Notes: generated from the sequence alone by a model not told the origin. Shown: positions 7,901 through 16,303, numbered from the stretch's first letter. The stretch is 46,352 bases of DNA from Shimia aestuarii (GCF_900114635.1 NZ_FOTQ01000014.1:1-46352); one strand, 5' to 3'. Program-made: numbers and translations.

Positions 7901-9266
7901 CATCAATCGTGAACCGACCGGGCAGGTCACGCCCATGGGCATCATGCGCCATGATGATGGTTTCGAGCTGCGCCTCGGAAAGATGTCCCTCCTCGATCAG
8001 CCTGGCAGGCAGGCGCAATTCAGCACTGGCCGCGCCTGAGGGCACGGGCGGTGCCACGGAAGCCATGGCGATGCTTTCGACCAGGGGCGTGGGGTGTTCC
8101 TGCGCACCCGCGATCTCGATCCGCTGCGGGCGATAGCGCGCATAGATGTCCGAGACGGGCGTGTTGTCGCGCGGGGTCTCAAAGCTTGTGAAGCTGAGCG
8201 GACGTACGGCATTGGCCCGTGGTTTGGAGGCGGCGACAGGTGCAGCGGCGGTCTTGCGCGGGGCAGAAGATGGAACGGTCGGCCGAACATGAGGGATCGC
8301 TGCTGCCAGTTGGGCGGGGTGCATCTCAGGCCGGGTTGCGGCCACGGCGTCGACAAAAGGAAGGGCTTCATCCAGATCGCACACAATGGCGCGGATCATC
8401 TCACCGTCCTCCTGCACCTTGTCGAAGACCATCAGCTGGGTTTCCACAGAGGTGCCGAGCTTGCGGTAGACCTGCCCCGGGATCGTCAGCGCCAGTCGCG
8501 GCGTGAGGAGACCGCGGGCGCGGGACCAATGCGCGGCATCGCGTTCGGGCGTGAATCCCGGCGGCATGATCGCCACCAGCCGCCCGCCGGGTGCCAGGCG
8601 CTTGGCAGCCGCGATGAGATGTTTTGCAGCGATGTGCTTGTCCCTGGAGCGGTCGACCGAGGAGGCGAAGGGCGGATTCATCACCACGACATCGGGCAGT
8701 ACCGGCGTCTGCAGCAGATCGTCGATATGCTCCCCGTCATGGCCCGTCACCTCGCCGCCGAAGAGGGCCCGCAGGAGGCGCTGGCGAAAGGGGTCGATTT
8801 CATTGAGCAGAAGCGTGGCACCGGCCCGGGCGGCGAAAGCGGCCAAGGCACCAGTGCCAGCCGAGGGCTCCAGAACGGTCTCGCCCTTGCGGATCGCCGC
8901 GGCCCGCAAGACCAGCGCCGCAAATGGCAGCGGCGTGGAAAACTGCTGCAGCCGGATCTGCTGCTCTGACCGGCGAGTTTCCGTCAGCAGCCGTGAGGCA
9001 AGCAGCTTAGCGGTGGCGATGTCACCTACCGCTGCATCCCCGCGCAGTAGCATCTGAATGGCCGCGGCCTGCATTAGGTCGTAGGCCATCCGCCAGTCCC
9101 AGGCACCGCCAGCATCGCTGCCATGAAACGTCTCGCGCATGATGCGCGCGAGCGCTGAGCTGCGCAGGGGTTGGTGGTCGACCTCCGCGCCGATCTGCGC
9201 GATGGCATTTGCGAGATCAGTGTCGGAGATTGGGAATGCCGGGTTTGCCGGATTGGGCTTGGTCAT
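4992..9266 (-). CDS. Strawberry-notch-like helicase fused to an N-terminal DNA methyltransferase-type domain
   Basis: A protein of about 1424 residues. Residues 125-210 carry a class I SAM-dependent methyltransferase signature: LEPSAGTGALAAFA as motif I, and NPPF as the catalytic motif of adenine-N6-type enzymes (about residues 197-200). From about residue 430 a superfamily 2 helicase follows. It has a glycine-rich P-loop (GDGTGCGKG, about 480), DEAH (about 587), SATGATSVHNLAYAARLGLW typical of strawberry-notch proteins, and the arginine-finger region GLGRTHRSAQ (about 985). Such giant fusions are common on alphaproteobacterial plasmids and phages; roles in DNA modification, anti-restriction or transfer are suspected but unproven. 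The start is set at ATG 9266, behind AAGGAAA, rather than at the upstream in-frame start at 9308. Intact frame. Confidence 0.9.
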   Translation of the reverse strand: MTKPNPANPAFPISDTDLANAIAQIGAEVDHQPLRSSALARIMRETFHGSDAGGAWDWRMAYDLMQAAAIQMLLRGDAAVGDIATAKLLASRLLTETRRSEQQIRLQQFSTPLPFAALVLRAAAIRKGETVLEPSAGTGALAAFAARAGATLLLNEIDPFRQRLLRALFGGEVTGHDGEHIDDLLQTPVLPDVVVMNPPFASSVDRSRDKHIAAKHLIAAAKRLAPGGRLVAIMPPGFTPERDAAHWSRARGLLTPRLALTIPGQVYRKLGTSVETQLMVFDKVQEDGEMIRAIVCDLDEALPFVDAVAATRPEMHPAQLAAAIPHVRPTVPSSAPRKTAAAPVAASKPRANAVRPLSFTSFETPRDNTPVSDIYARYRPQRIEIAGAQEHPTPLVESIAMASVAPPVPSGAASAELRLPARLIEEGHLSEAQLETIIMAHDAHGRDLPGRFTIDDDQTKLTRADDNADARAYRLGYFLGDGTGCGKGRECAGLILVNWLAGRRKAIWVSKSATLIEDAIRDWTDLGGSPADIHPLSKWKPDQPIPMDDGILFVNYATLRSAGKCGTTRLSQILDWMGEDFEGVLAFDEAHAMQNAAGSEQGRGVKPSQQGLAGLRLQLAAPRARVFYISATGATSVHNLAYAARLGLWGQGPEYPFPSRESFVSAMEAGGVAAMEVVARDLKTLGLYTARALSFDGVEYDVLEHALTPAQIEIYDAYAGAFRTIHHNLEAALTATGVNDASGETNASAARASAKSRFESTKQRFFNHLLMGMKAPTIIRAIKEDLAAGKACVIQVVSTGESLLKRRLEAMNPEDELVEGALTPRDYVLGYLEQAFPIHAQKLVEIDGNMVAEPLRDETGALVVSREALALRDAAMMELMTLAPIPSALDQILWAFGDEAVAEVTGRSIRPLKAEDGHLFIEKRAASSNSSETQAFMDGEKDVLIFSDAGGTGRSYHAAQTAKNQKRRRHYLLEPGWRADAAIQGLGRTHRSAQVSAPFFRVCTSDVHGEKRFTSTIAKRLDQLGALTKGQRETGSQGMFREEDNLESPIARAALRGYFADLAAGRVEAMSYDSFTDWTALRLIDKDGVLLEELPPIQRFLNRVLALPIHMQNALFAEFMCRIADQSERARAAGTLDLGVETLRGDKIEQVSTEDLWTCPKSGAVTRIIGLEVTDPVHVLSADDALSRNPDKLPMVNRASGRAALISARPMQMYDEDVVMLMRKVARPNGPSYLEETRFESSAWEEIGKPEFARLWDAEAASLPKTTTTKLYLLTGLLLPIWKDIPTTNERIYRVTPEGATAMIGRTLSEEGAAALRARFLVSNPQTPQEMLTAALGTTAPVDLGRGLTLTRRRVAGEVRLELSGADKGMIDGLKALGCFTEIIAFQLRVFLPHGEGVDTLGILTRIVGTGTDTGQNPARVAAE

Positions 9267-9665
9267 GGGGATTTTCCTTTGGATCAGGGTCTGAGTTCCA
9301 AAGGACAAAAAGCCCGCTTTGACTTTTCAGGGTGACCGGCCCGAAAGCTATTAACAAGGGCGGGCCGTCAACGCGGTCCGCCCTCCTCAGCAACAAAGAG
9401 AAAGCCACGCAGCAAAACCGCCGAACTTGTTGATCAATAGAGCCGACATTGAGGCAGCGCGCGGCGATCGACCGCTAGGAGCCCAGAGCGGTCCTTCCGC
9501 ATCTCTTCTTACGGCATTTCGGCTGTTGGCATGGAAACAAAGCTCGCTAAATCATACCCAACGATCGTGAAACCGCTTCTCAGCGTCTAGCAGTTTTATC
9601 TGACGGTGAAGTTCACGCGCCGTTAGAAAAGGGACCTTGCGGAGCATTGCTTGTCAGAAGACGCT
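9267..9665. other. Intergenic region with backbone leader motif
   Basis: No gene is seen. At 9304-9345, just upstream of the strawberry-notch start, lies a GC-rich leader (plus strand GACAAAAAGCCCGCTTT, then a C/T-rich stretch and ACCGGCCCGAAAG). It closely resembles the leaders near 16339 and 18851. The tight AAAGC/GCTTT hairpin could act as a terminator or leader structure. The rest (9346-9665) shows no recognisable signal. Confidence 0.4.
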
Positions 9666-10841
9666 TCATTCGGCCAGAAAATCAAGCAGCGTGTCCATAT
9701 ATGTCTCCCACGCCGGCCCTCCAGGTAGTGGAAAATGGTTCGCGGTTTCAAGTACGACCAACTCGGCTCCGCGAATACCAGTTACAAGCTTCTGTGCTTC
9801 CGAAAGAGGATGAATTGCATCCTTCCGACCATGAAGGACCAATGTTGGACAGGAAATTAACGGCAACAGCTCCTCAACATTCGCGGCGTTGATCTGGTCA
9901 CGTTCGGCCAAAGCCTTGGATTGTTCCGATGCCTGAGTGAAGTAGCGGGCGTAATCCATTACATGCTCAGCCGGACCGTCAGGAAAGTAACTTGTCATCA
10001 GGCCGGCAGCGAAACCGATAGCATTCGGATCCCAACCTGACGCTATTAGTTGTCGCATCGGGTCAGGTCCCGGCGTGCGGGTCGTTCGTCCCGTCACATA
10101 TCCGCCTATGATTGCGAGTTTCGTGACGCGATCTGGATATTGGGCTGCAATCTGGATAGCGCGAAAGCAGGCTCCGGAACGCGACATTAGTGCGAATTTC
10201 GAGAGCCCGGCGGCGTCTGCGACAGCGATCACGTCCTCGCCTGCCTTGATGAAATCGCGAGCGTTATCAACACTGTCACTTGATGAAAGCCCTTGGCCTG
10301 CTGGATCGTAGCGAATGAAGTTGTTTTGCGCGATGAGAGGGTCGAAGAAGCTACGTTCACATGGGATGGCCCAACTCAATTCGAGATGTGAAATCCCGCT
10401 TTCGACTTCTATGAGGGCAGAGCCGCTGCCATAACTGGCGTAGGCGATGGAATGTCCGTCGGGATTGCGGGTATATCGAATGCGCTGAACATCGGATTGT
10501 CGGGACCTGACAGCATTATCAATTGACGTCTCATTGACCTGAACTGTCGCCACCATCTGCAAACCGCGCCTCGCCACCGTACGGATGACGGCCTGACGCT
10601 TGCCGTCGTCCCCAACCGCCTTCCGCGCCGTCGCTATCCTCGCACTGATAGCGCTTTCCGATACGATCCGGCCGCCCCAAACTACCTCAATAATCTCGTC
10701 GCGCGTGACCACGCGTTCAGCGTTTTCGGCTAACAGCAGGATTAGATCAAAAACCTGCGGTTCGACGGCAATGGGTTCGCCGGACCGTGTGAGGGTACGT
10801 CGCGCATCATTCAGGGCGCAGTCTTCGAAGCGATACTCCAT
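9666..10841 (-). CDS. Winged-helix (OmpR-type) regulator fused to an alpha/beta-hydrolase
   Basis: Residues 1-100 form a transcriptional-regulator C-terminal type winged helix, as in OmpR/PhoB/CadC (LLLAENAERVVTRDEIIEVVW, then AISARIATARKAVGDDGK and IRTVARRGLQMVA). Residues about 125-391 are an alpha/beta-hydrolase. Its nucleophile elbow is SRSGA rather than GxSxG, the acid is in LHGRKDAIHP, and the histidine is in ETANHFPLP. There is no receiver domain and no membrane segment. This plan resembles known CadC-like cytoplasmic sensors in which the hydrolase domain may bind or process a small ligand. The unusual elbow leaves catalysis in doubt. The gene stands alone between backbone genes, so it may be a later insertion. 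Confidence 0.8.
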   Translation of the reverse strand: MEYRFEDCALNDARRTLTRSGEPIAVEPQVFDLILLLAENAERVVTRDEIIEVVWGGRIVSESAISARIATARKAVGDDGKRQAVIRTVARRGLQMVATVQVNETSIDNAVRSRQSDVQRIRYTRNPDGHSIAYASYGSGSALIEVESGISHLELSWAIPCERSFFDPLIAQNNFIRYDPAGQGLSSSDSVDNARDFIKAGEDVIAVADAAGLSKFALMSRSGACFRAIQIAAQYPDRVTKLAIIGGYVTGRTTRTPGPDPMRQLIASGWDPNAIGFAAGLMTSYFPDGPAEHVMDYARYFTQASEQSKALAERDQINAANVEELLPLISCPTLVLHGRKDAIHPLSEAQKLVTGIRGAELVVLETANHFPLPGGPAWETYMDTLLDFLAE

Positions 10842-10978
10842 GATCTGCAGATTAAACCATGTCTTCCCGTCATTTCATCAGGAAATCTAAAGGGAAATGC
10901 AAGGATACCGCAGGGTTTTCTTCAAGCGGGTCCCCCCGGCGTAGGGCACGTTGGGAACACTTGATGAGGAGATCCAAT

Positions 10979-11173
10979 ATGATGCCCGATACAAACATCG
11001 ACCTTCTGAAGTGCATTCCCGAGACTCATCGGCCTCTCACCGAGCATGAGCGCACGGTCATTGCGATGAAACGAGAGGCCAAACGAGCTGAGCGGACCAA
11101 GACTCTCGGTGTCTTGAGGCGCCTCATCGATAGGCTTGGGCACTGGATTGAGGGTCGTCCTGCCAAGGTCTGA
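10979..11173 (+). CDS. 64-residue hypothetical basic protein
   Basis: Two adjacent ATGs at 10979 and 10982 follow TGAGGAGATCC, a good ribosome-binding site. The product (MMPDTNIDLLKCIPETHRPL, then an Arg/Lys-rich helix ending RRLIDRLGHWIEGRPAKV) is small, charged and probably helical. I do not recognise the family. It is the only plus-strand gene between the hydrolase fusion and the toxin-antitoxin pair. Confidence 0.5.
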   Translation: MMPDTNIDLLKCIPETHRPLTEHERTVIAMKREAKRAERTKTLGVLRRLIDRLGHWIEGRPAKV

Positions 11174-11345
11174 TGAGTCCCGCATCTTACCAGTTCGTAC
11201 ACGACGCAGCGAACGGCAGGTGTACGGATATGGTGGGACTTCTGAGAATTTCATCGTACCAGCCATCTGGCACACCAATGTCGCCCATTTCACTCGGCTC
11301 AAAGGTGACGGGAGATTGTAACGAAGAACCACCCCCTTATGGACA

Positions 11346-11405
11346 GCCTGAGCGGTAGGTGACCTGCCCCCCCCTCTGGCATTCGACCCCACCTACCGCT
11401 CAGGC
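11346..11405. repeat. 16-bp perfect inverted repeat at the 3' end of yhaV
   Basis: GCCTGAGCGGTAGGTG at 11346-11361 is the exact reverse complement of 11390-11405, with 28 bp between. The right arm includes the last codons and the stop of the toxin gene, so the gene end is duplicated in inverted orientation. On the toxin transcript it would form a 16-bp stem, but no U-run follows. It may be a transcript-protecting hairpin or the trace of a recombination event. Confidence 0.6.
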
Positions 11406-11911
11406 GCCGCTTCAAGGGATTTCTCGAACCGTTTGTCCGCCGCCGCAGCTTCCTTCAGGAGCGCGTCGAAATCGTCAGGTGGGTTGCCATTGTCCAGCAT
11501 CCCTTTAAACGTCGCATAGGCATCCGTCTTGCTGCCGTAGGCGCGCAGGGTGGTGTCGTCGTTCACCCATGCCACGACGATGACCTTCGCATCGCTGTTG
11601 AAGCGGTAGAACAACCGATACTGCTGGAAGAATTTCGCCCGGAACCAGTGCTTGCGGTGATCGCCGAGTGTGCCGCCTTGCCGGAAGGCGGCGGCACCCG
11701 GATCTGCCGGTATGGCCTCGGTGACCAGCTTGAAGATGGCGGCCAGCCGTTTCGTGGAATTTTTCTTGCGCCAGGTCTTGGGATCGCGTGCCTTACGCGC
11801 CTCGACCTCCAGGGTCAGCCCTTCGAGCTGGTCCAGAAAGAGCGGATGCGCATAAATCGACCATCCGTTTTCGACAAGGGGCGCTTGGGCGGGCACGCTA
11901 TCGCCGCTCAT
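11393..11911 (-). CDS. yhaV: YhaV-type toxin (type II toxin-antitoxin ribonuclease)
   Basis: The 172-residue protein matches the YhaV plan: NGWSIYAHPLFLDQLEGL at the N-terminus, a central KRLAAIFKLVTEAIPADPGA, then GDHRKHWFRAKFFQQYRLFYRF and VVAWVNDDTTLRAYGSKTDAY. In E. coli, YhaV is a ribosome-dependent mRNA interferase of the RelE superfamily, neutralised by PrlF. The start codon overlaps the antitoxin stop (ATGA at 11908-11911), giving the antitoxin-first, translationally coupled order expected. A 20-residue acidic/alanine-rich tail (LLKEAAAADKRFEKSLEAAP) extends past the conserved part. Probable plasmid-stability system. Confidence 0.9.
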   Translation of the reverse strand: MSGDSVPAQAPLVENGWSIYAHPLFLDQLEGLTLEVEARKARDPKTWRKKNSTKRLAAIFKLVTEAIPADPGAAAFRQGGTLGDHRKHWFRAKFFQQYRLFYRFNSDAKVIVVAWVNDDTTLRAYGSKTDAYATFKGMLDNGNPPDDFDALLKEAAAADKRFEKSLEAAPER

Positions 11912-12234
11912 TCATCCTCGAGCGATAGCGGCGCATCGAGATCGACGTCAACATCTCCGACCAGTGCTGCAAGACGGTCATGCAAAGCCCCATCGAAGGC
12001 CCGAATGCGGTCCGGATGCGCCTTGATATCGGCCTCGACAAAATCGAGAAAGGCTCCGAGCACGGGATCTTCCTCTTCGCTGCGCACGGGCTCGATATAG
12101 ACCCTGCCACTCGGCTCGGTGCAGTAGCGAATCTGGTCGCCCTTCCCCAGCTTGAGCTGCTTGCGCACACCCGCCGGCACGGTCGTCTGATACCGATCCG
12201 TGAGCTTCGAGACATCTTGTGCGAGCGCGGTCAT
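11908..12234 (-). CDS. prlF: PrlF-type antitoxin (AbrB-fold)
   Basis: A 108-residue protein. The N-terminal swapped-hairpin AbrB domain reads KLTDRYQTTVPAGVRKQLKL, then GDQIRYCTEPSGRVYIEPV. It is followed by the acidic toxin-binding tail typical of PrlF/SohA (EEEDPVLGAFLDFVEADIKA and further to SLEDE). ATG 12234 is chosen over 12291 because of the AGGAG site just upstream. It should bind YhaV and repress its own promoter, which lies in the AT-richer 12235-12300 region. Confidence 0.88.
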   Translation of the reverse strand: MTALAQDVSKLTDRYQTTVPAGVRKQLKLGKGDQIRYCTEPSGRVYIEPVRSEEEDPVLGAFLDFVEADIKAHPDRIRAFDGALHDRLAALVGDVDVDLDAPLSLEDE

Positions 12235-12359
12235 GGCAGTCTCCTGAAAAAAAAGGGTCTTTGCTGCCTGCGATAGGTAATGCATTTGCATTGCCTTGTC
12301 AAGATAAGCCGCAGGATCTGCTGTCGCCGGGCAGGTCGATGAAACGTCCGGCGCAGGAC

Positions 12360-13016
12360 CTAATTTCGCTCCGCCAGAAACTCGGCCAGCACTGGGCTGG
12401 CCGCCCCCTTCGCGGAACTGAGCAGCTCCGAGCCCGCAAGCGAGGCCTTCGACAGGCGTACGAGCCCGCCGGTTTCCTCGATGCGGTAGCAGCGGCGTTT
12501 CTGCCGGCCCCGCCTGTAGTGGGTCGCGGTGACGATCTGGCAGGTGCTGCCATCAGTGAGCGTCACAGGGGTGGCGAGCCTGATCTTGTCGCCTTCCTGG
12601 TAGTCTGGAATCGACGCCCAATCCCGGCAGCGCTGGCGCCAGTCCTGGGCGTAGCTGTCCGGGTCTTTCAGGTCGGAGAGGAGCTCGATCAGCCCAAGCG
12701 GAGCACGAGATTCGTTCGGGCCAGCACTTTCCTCCATGTCCTTGTAGCCCCAGCTGCCGTCATCGTATCGGGTGAGGAAGACAGCCCCGAAAGTGATGGA
12801 GCCATCCGGATCGGTCACATAGGTCGCGTCCTCGACAGGGGTGCCGTCGAGATTGGTAACCCTTGCCGCCGCGTACCAGGTGGAGCCGACCTTGCAGGCT
12901 TTGACCAGTTCCGTCTTGCGCCTTTCGCCCCCGAAGGTGCAGAGCCGGGCAATCTCCGCTTTCTCATCCGCGTAGGTCTGGACGCGGCGATCGGTGTAGA
13001 AGAGCCAACCCATCAC
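12360..13016 (-). CDS. DUF6927-like plasmid backbone protein
   Basis: The 218-residue product (MGWLFYTDRRVQTYADEKAE, then TELVKACKVGSTWYAAARV and ITFGAVFLTRYDDGSWGYKDM) resembles the DUF6927 group seen on Rhodobacterales and Rhizobiales plasmids. The function is unknown. No membrane segment or signal peptide is seen. It overlaps the preceding gene by four bases (ATGA, 13013-13016), so the two are translationally coupled. The name is from memory of the family. Confidence 0.65.
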   Translation of the reverse strand: MMGWLFYTDRRVQTYADEKAEIARLCTFGGERRKTELVKACKVGSTWYAAARVTNLDGTPVEDATYVTDPDGSITFGAVFLTRYDDGSWGYKDMEESAGPNESRAPLGLIELLSDLKDPDSYAQDWRQRCRDWASIPDYQEGDKIRLATPVTLTDGSTCQIVTATHYRRGRQKRRCYRIEETGGLVRLSKASLAGSELLSSAKGAASPVLAEFLAERN

Positions 13017-13705
13017 GCCACCCTCCGATCATCGAGTTCCATCAGCGCATCGAGCGGCACGCGGTAGGGCTGCATGGCGTCGAAATCCTCGCAACGTTTA
13101 TGGGAATAAGCTGAAGCACCAATACCCTGCCGCGCTGCGCGCTCTCGGGACATTGGTGCTGCATTATCATCTTCGTATTCCCAAAACGCCGAATTGCCGC
13201 AGTTCTGAACGATCGCGAAGGTGTCGCAGGCATCCTTGAGGATGACCCGGAAGGTGCCGCCGAGGCCCGAGGGCACTTCGTAGGTCCCGCCGATGAGATA
13301 GTCCGAGGCCCGGCGCACGAAGACGCGGATGCTGTGGCCATCGGTGGCGAGCCGGATCGCCCCCCGCCCCCGATCGATGAGCACCTGCACATCGTCGAGG
13401 ATGTCGGTGTAGAACTGGCCGGTCAGGTCGCGAAACGCCATGCGGCGCTGCGCCATCCAGTCGGTATCCCGAAACGGGTTCATGCCGTCGGCGAAGGCGA
13501 AGGAGGGATCGGCCTGTTCGGTGGTGACGATACGGGTGGTCGTGCCATCGATGCCGTTCGAGCGCAGATGCACACCATTGCCGACGATGAGGATCAGGGC
13601 CGGCCTGTCCACGGGTCCGTTCCAGTTGGGTAGGAAGGTCTTACAGGCGCGCGCATGCGCGATCTGCGCCGCAACTGCGGAGGCAGAGAACTTGAGAATA
13701 GCCAT
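13013..13705 (-). CDS. Hypothetical backbone protein, possibly DUF3085-like
   Basis: A 230-residue protein beginning MAILKFSASAVAAQIAHARA. It continues with ALILIVGNGVHLRSNGIDGT, a strand-rich core, and a second beta-rich half (GTYEVPSGLGGTFRVILKDA). The start and the SNG motif recall DUF3085 proteins of alphaproteobacterial plasmids, but I cannot confirm this. It is coupled by overlap to the DUF6927-like gene downstream and lies 72 bp after the ParB-like gene, suggesting a three-gene transcription unit. Function unknown. Confidence 0.6.
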   Translation of the reverse strand: MAILKFSASAVAAQIAHARACKTFLPNWNGPVDRPALILIVGNGVHLRSNGIDGTTTRIVTTEQADPSFAFADGMNPFRDTDWMAQRRMAFRDLTGQFYTDILDDVQVLIDRGRGAIRLATDGHSIRVFVRRASDYLIGGTYEVPSGLGGTFRVILKDACDTFAIVQNCGNSAFWEYEDDNAAPMSRERAARQGIGASAYSHKRCEDFDAMQPYRVPLDALMELDDRRVA

Positions 13706-13777
13706 GGGGATGTCTTTCTGTTCAGTTTGGAAGGGTCGACCCGCGCGCGGAATGCCTCGCGCGGGTCACTTGATGCG

Positions 13778-15760
13778 TCAGGCCGCTTGCGCGACCTCGC
13801 TGTCAGGCTCCGGAGTTTCCGCGGTGGGCTTCGCCTCATCAAAGGCGACACCGGCGGTCTGCATCATCGGCGGGCACCAGGCAGCTACGGCGGCGCGCTG
13901 CGCGTCCGTGAGTGTGGCGAAGGGTTCGGCGAAGAGCTTGTCGCAGAAGGCGACGATCTCCTTCTTGCTCGACGAGGCCAGCGTCACAGCCTCCTGGGCC
14001 AGACCCAGATGCTCGCCGAGGATCTTCAGGAGCCAGGCCTTCTTGAAGCGATTGAAGAGCGCCGCGTTCGGCGTCCAATGGGCGCGGATATCGGGCATGA
14101 TCTCGATCTCGAACGCATGCATCAGGCTGTCGCGCCGAGGATCCCGCGCGAAGCAGGACTGCGTGGTGCTGGCCGTGGCATAGGCCACGAGCTTGGCCTT
14201 CTCCCCTGCATCGAGCGCGCGAAACGCCGCGAACTGATCGGCGGGCGGGCGGGTGTCATCGAGCCACGAGAGGTCCAGCACATCATGCGCCGCGGCCACC
14301 TGCGCGAGGGAGGTCTCGTCGATCTCGTCCATCTTGGCGTGGTTGCGGTATTCCTTGCGGGCATCGATCTTGATCGCCTGCGTGACACTCATGCCGCTGG
14401 CCAGAACGTCGCTCACCAGCTTGAAGAGCGTCAGATCGAGCGTGGCCTCCGGATGCAGCGCCATCGCTGCCCCGAGCGCCATGGCCCGCTCGGTCTTGAG
14501 GTCCTCGGCGAGCGAAGCGGGGTAGCTGATCTCGCCCGGGTCAGGGGCCTCTTCCCCCGTCGGGCTAGTCGAGACGCCGCGCTTGCCCTCCTCTTTTACG
14601 GTGTCCTCCGGGCGCACGAGGCCCACATGGAGCGTCACCTGACCACTCGACCAGGACGCGATCACGCCTGCGCGGGCGAGGTCCTCGGTGCTGTAGGCCT
14701 CCTGCAGGTCGCGGGCTTCCTCTTCCAAGGCGTCCACGCGCTCGTAAAGGGCATTGTAGGCACCGTCCTCGAGCCCCTCATTCTCCATCTCGAGCTGCAA
14801 TTTCTCAAGCCCGGCGGTGATCTCATCGATGCGCTTCCGGGCAGCCTCATCCGGCTCGATCGGGCCGGGATAGACGCGGCCGTAGTCGGCCATGGTCGCG
14901 TAATCATAGCGGACCATCGCATCGGCCCAGGCAAAGCCCAGCTTTATGCGAGCCTCTTCGGCGGCGGCACCGAGCTTCTCGAGCAGGATGGTTTCGACCA
15001 GCGCCGCATCCTCAAGCACGGAATGCTCTTCCAGAAGGTCAGCCGCGACGGCACCGCTACGCGCCTCGTAGTCTTCGCGCACGAAAGCCCCGATATCATC
15101 GCTGACCTGCACGCCGCGGGATTTGAGGGTCTGACGGACGGTATAGGCCTGCAGATAGCCGCCGTCCTTCGTGAGCGCCTCAAAGACCTCGCGCTGCGCC
15201 TCCTGGCTCGGGTGCTCGGCGAAGGCCTTCATCGTGTCGAGCGTGATCACCTTGCCCCGAGCCGCGGCGCGGATGTCGGGGTGGATAAGGCCATAGCGCA
15301 ACCGGCCTTTCACGGCCGCCACCGTGGTGCCGAAGGTCTTTGCGATCGTCTCGGGCGTCTGGCCGTCGACCTCCATCATCCGGGCGAAAGCCTCGAACTC
15401 GTCGATGGCGTTCATCGGCGCCTGGGTAATGTTCTCGGCGAGCGACAGCGCCGTGGTGACGTCGCAGTCGTCTGGGACAAGGCGACAGTCGACCTTGGTT
15501 TTCGCCGTGAACCCCTTACTGGCCTTGTCGGCGATCAGCTCCTTCAGCGCGGCATGGCGCCGGCCACCGGCGAGGACAGCGTATTTGCCGTCGAGCTTCT
15601 GGACCAGGAGAGGCTGGAGCAGGCCCAGAATAGCGATACTGGCCTTCAGATGGGCGATGTTCTCGGGGTCATAAGTTTCCGGCGAGTTGCTGCGCACATT
15701 CGCGGGATGCGGGACCAGATCGCCGATGGCGACGGTGAGAGGGGCAAAGCTCGTGGTCAT
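13778..15760 (-). CDS. Long ParB/Spo0J-like nuclease-fold protein of the plasmid backbone
   Basis: About 660 residues. Residues 1-95 are the ParB N-terminal domain: VAIGDLVPHPANVRSNSPET, then HLKASIAILGLLQPLLV, VLAGGRRHAALKELI and the ALSLAENITQAPMNAID box. An HTH region follows (PETIAKTFGTTVAAVKGRLRYGLIHPDIR). The long C-terminal half includes an acidic coiled-coil region. It is much longer than a partition ParB (about 300 residues) and is not next to a parA; the true partition pair is repAB at 21.8-23.9 kb. It belongs to the plasmid ParB-like group that travels with ArdC, DUF932 and strawberry-notch genes. The start is ATG 15760 after AAGGATA, not 15799. Role unproven. Confidence 0.85.
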   Translation of the reverse strand: MTTSFAPLTVAIGDLVPHPANVRSNSPETYDPENIAHLKASIAILGLLQPLLVQKLDGKYAVLAGGRRHAALKELIADKASKGFTAKTKVDCRLVPDDCDVTTALSLAENITQAPMNAIDEFEAFARMMEVDGQTPETIAKTFGTTVAAVKGRLRYGLIHPDIRAAARGKVITLDTMKAFAEHPSQEAQREVFEALTKDGGYLQAYTVRQTLKSRGVQVSDDIGAFVREDYEARSGAVAADLLEEHSVLEDAALVETILLEKLGAAAEEARIKLGFAWADAMVRYDYATMADYGRVYPGPIEPDEAARKRIDEITAGLEKLQLEMENEGLEDGAYNALYERVDALEEEARDLQEAYSTEDLARAGVIASWSSGQVTLHVGLVRPEDTVKEEGKRGVSTSPTGEEAPDPGEISYPASLAEDLKTERAMALGAAMALHPEATLDLTLFKLVSDVLASGMSVTQAIKIDARKEYRNHAKMDEIDETSLAQVAAAHDVLDLSWLDDTRPPADQFAAFRALDAGEKAKLVAYATASTTQSCFARDPRRDSLMHAFEIEIMPDIRAHWTPNAALFNRFKKAWLLKILGEHLGLAQEAVTLASSSKKEIVAFCDKLFAEPFATLTDAQRAAVAAWCPPMMQTAGVAFDEAKPTAETPEPDSEVAQAA

Positions 15761-15838
15761 GGGATATCCTTCCAGGTGGGTGAGATGCGGCCCGCGCACT
15801 TGCGCGTGACCAATCCCCGGCTTCAGGGATCACCACGA

Positions 15839-15875
15839 CAAAAGGCCCACTCTCCCTTTGAGGGGTCAGTGGGCC
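15839..15875 (-). terminator. Intrinsic terminator after the first DUF3768 gene
   Basis: On the minus strand, GGCCCACT pairs with AGTGGGCC (15868-15875 with 15844-15851) and is followed directly by TTTTGT. It lies between the DUF3768 stop and the ParB-like start. It could also act as a leader attenuator of the ParB-like gene. Confidence 0.65.
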
Positions 15876-15913
15876 TTCATCGCCTGGGGATTCAGCAGGG
15901 GGTGTCCCCTGCC

Positions 15914-16303
15914 CTACCAGTCGCGCGCCAGCATGATGGTCAGCACGCGCATGGTAGTGGCGGGATTGTCCGGGGTCTCAGCCCCGTAGCGGAAATCCGA
16001 ATCTGCCTCATAGAGATCAATTTTCCAGAACACGGTCTCGCCTCGGATCTCGACCGCGCCAAAATCGTGCCATCCCTCGGGATCATTCTCAGGCTCGAAT
16101 GTATCGAACGCACCGGTGGCCTTCACCGCCTCGGCCATGAAGCCGTCACCAGCCTCCATGAGCGAGCGGGTGACATGCATGCGGCCTTGGATGGGTTGCG
16201 CGGGCGGCACCCCAAGGCACGCGAGCTTGCGAAGCGCGTCGTTCTGCACCGCGATCACGGTCGGATCCGGACGGTCTTGCTGGGGTTGAACGGTCATGGA
16301 CAT
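15914..16303 (-). CDS. DUF3768 protein
   Basis: A 129-residue protein starting at ATG 16303 behind AAAGGAG. It has the DUF3768 features: VIAVQNDALRKLACLGVP, then FDTFEPENDPEGWHDFGAVE, ETVFWKIDLYE and the C-terminal TTMRVLTIMLARDW. The family is confined to alphaproteobacterial plasmids and islands and has no known function. A second, divergent copy with an N-terminal extension lies at 33251-33778, so the window holds two paralogues. Confidence 0.8.
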   Translation of the reverse strand: MSMTVQPQQDRPDPTVIAVQNDALRKLACLGVPPAQPIQGRMHVTRSLMEAGDGFMAEAVKATGAFDTFEPENDPEGWHDFGAVEIRGETVFWKIDLYEADSDFRYGAETPDNPATTMRVLTIMLARDW

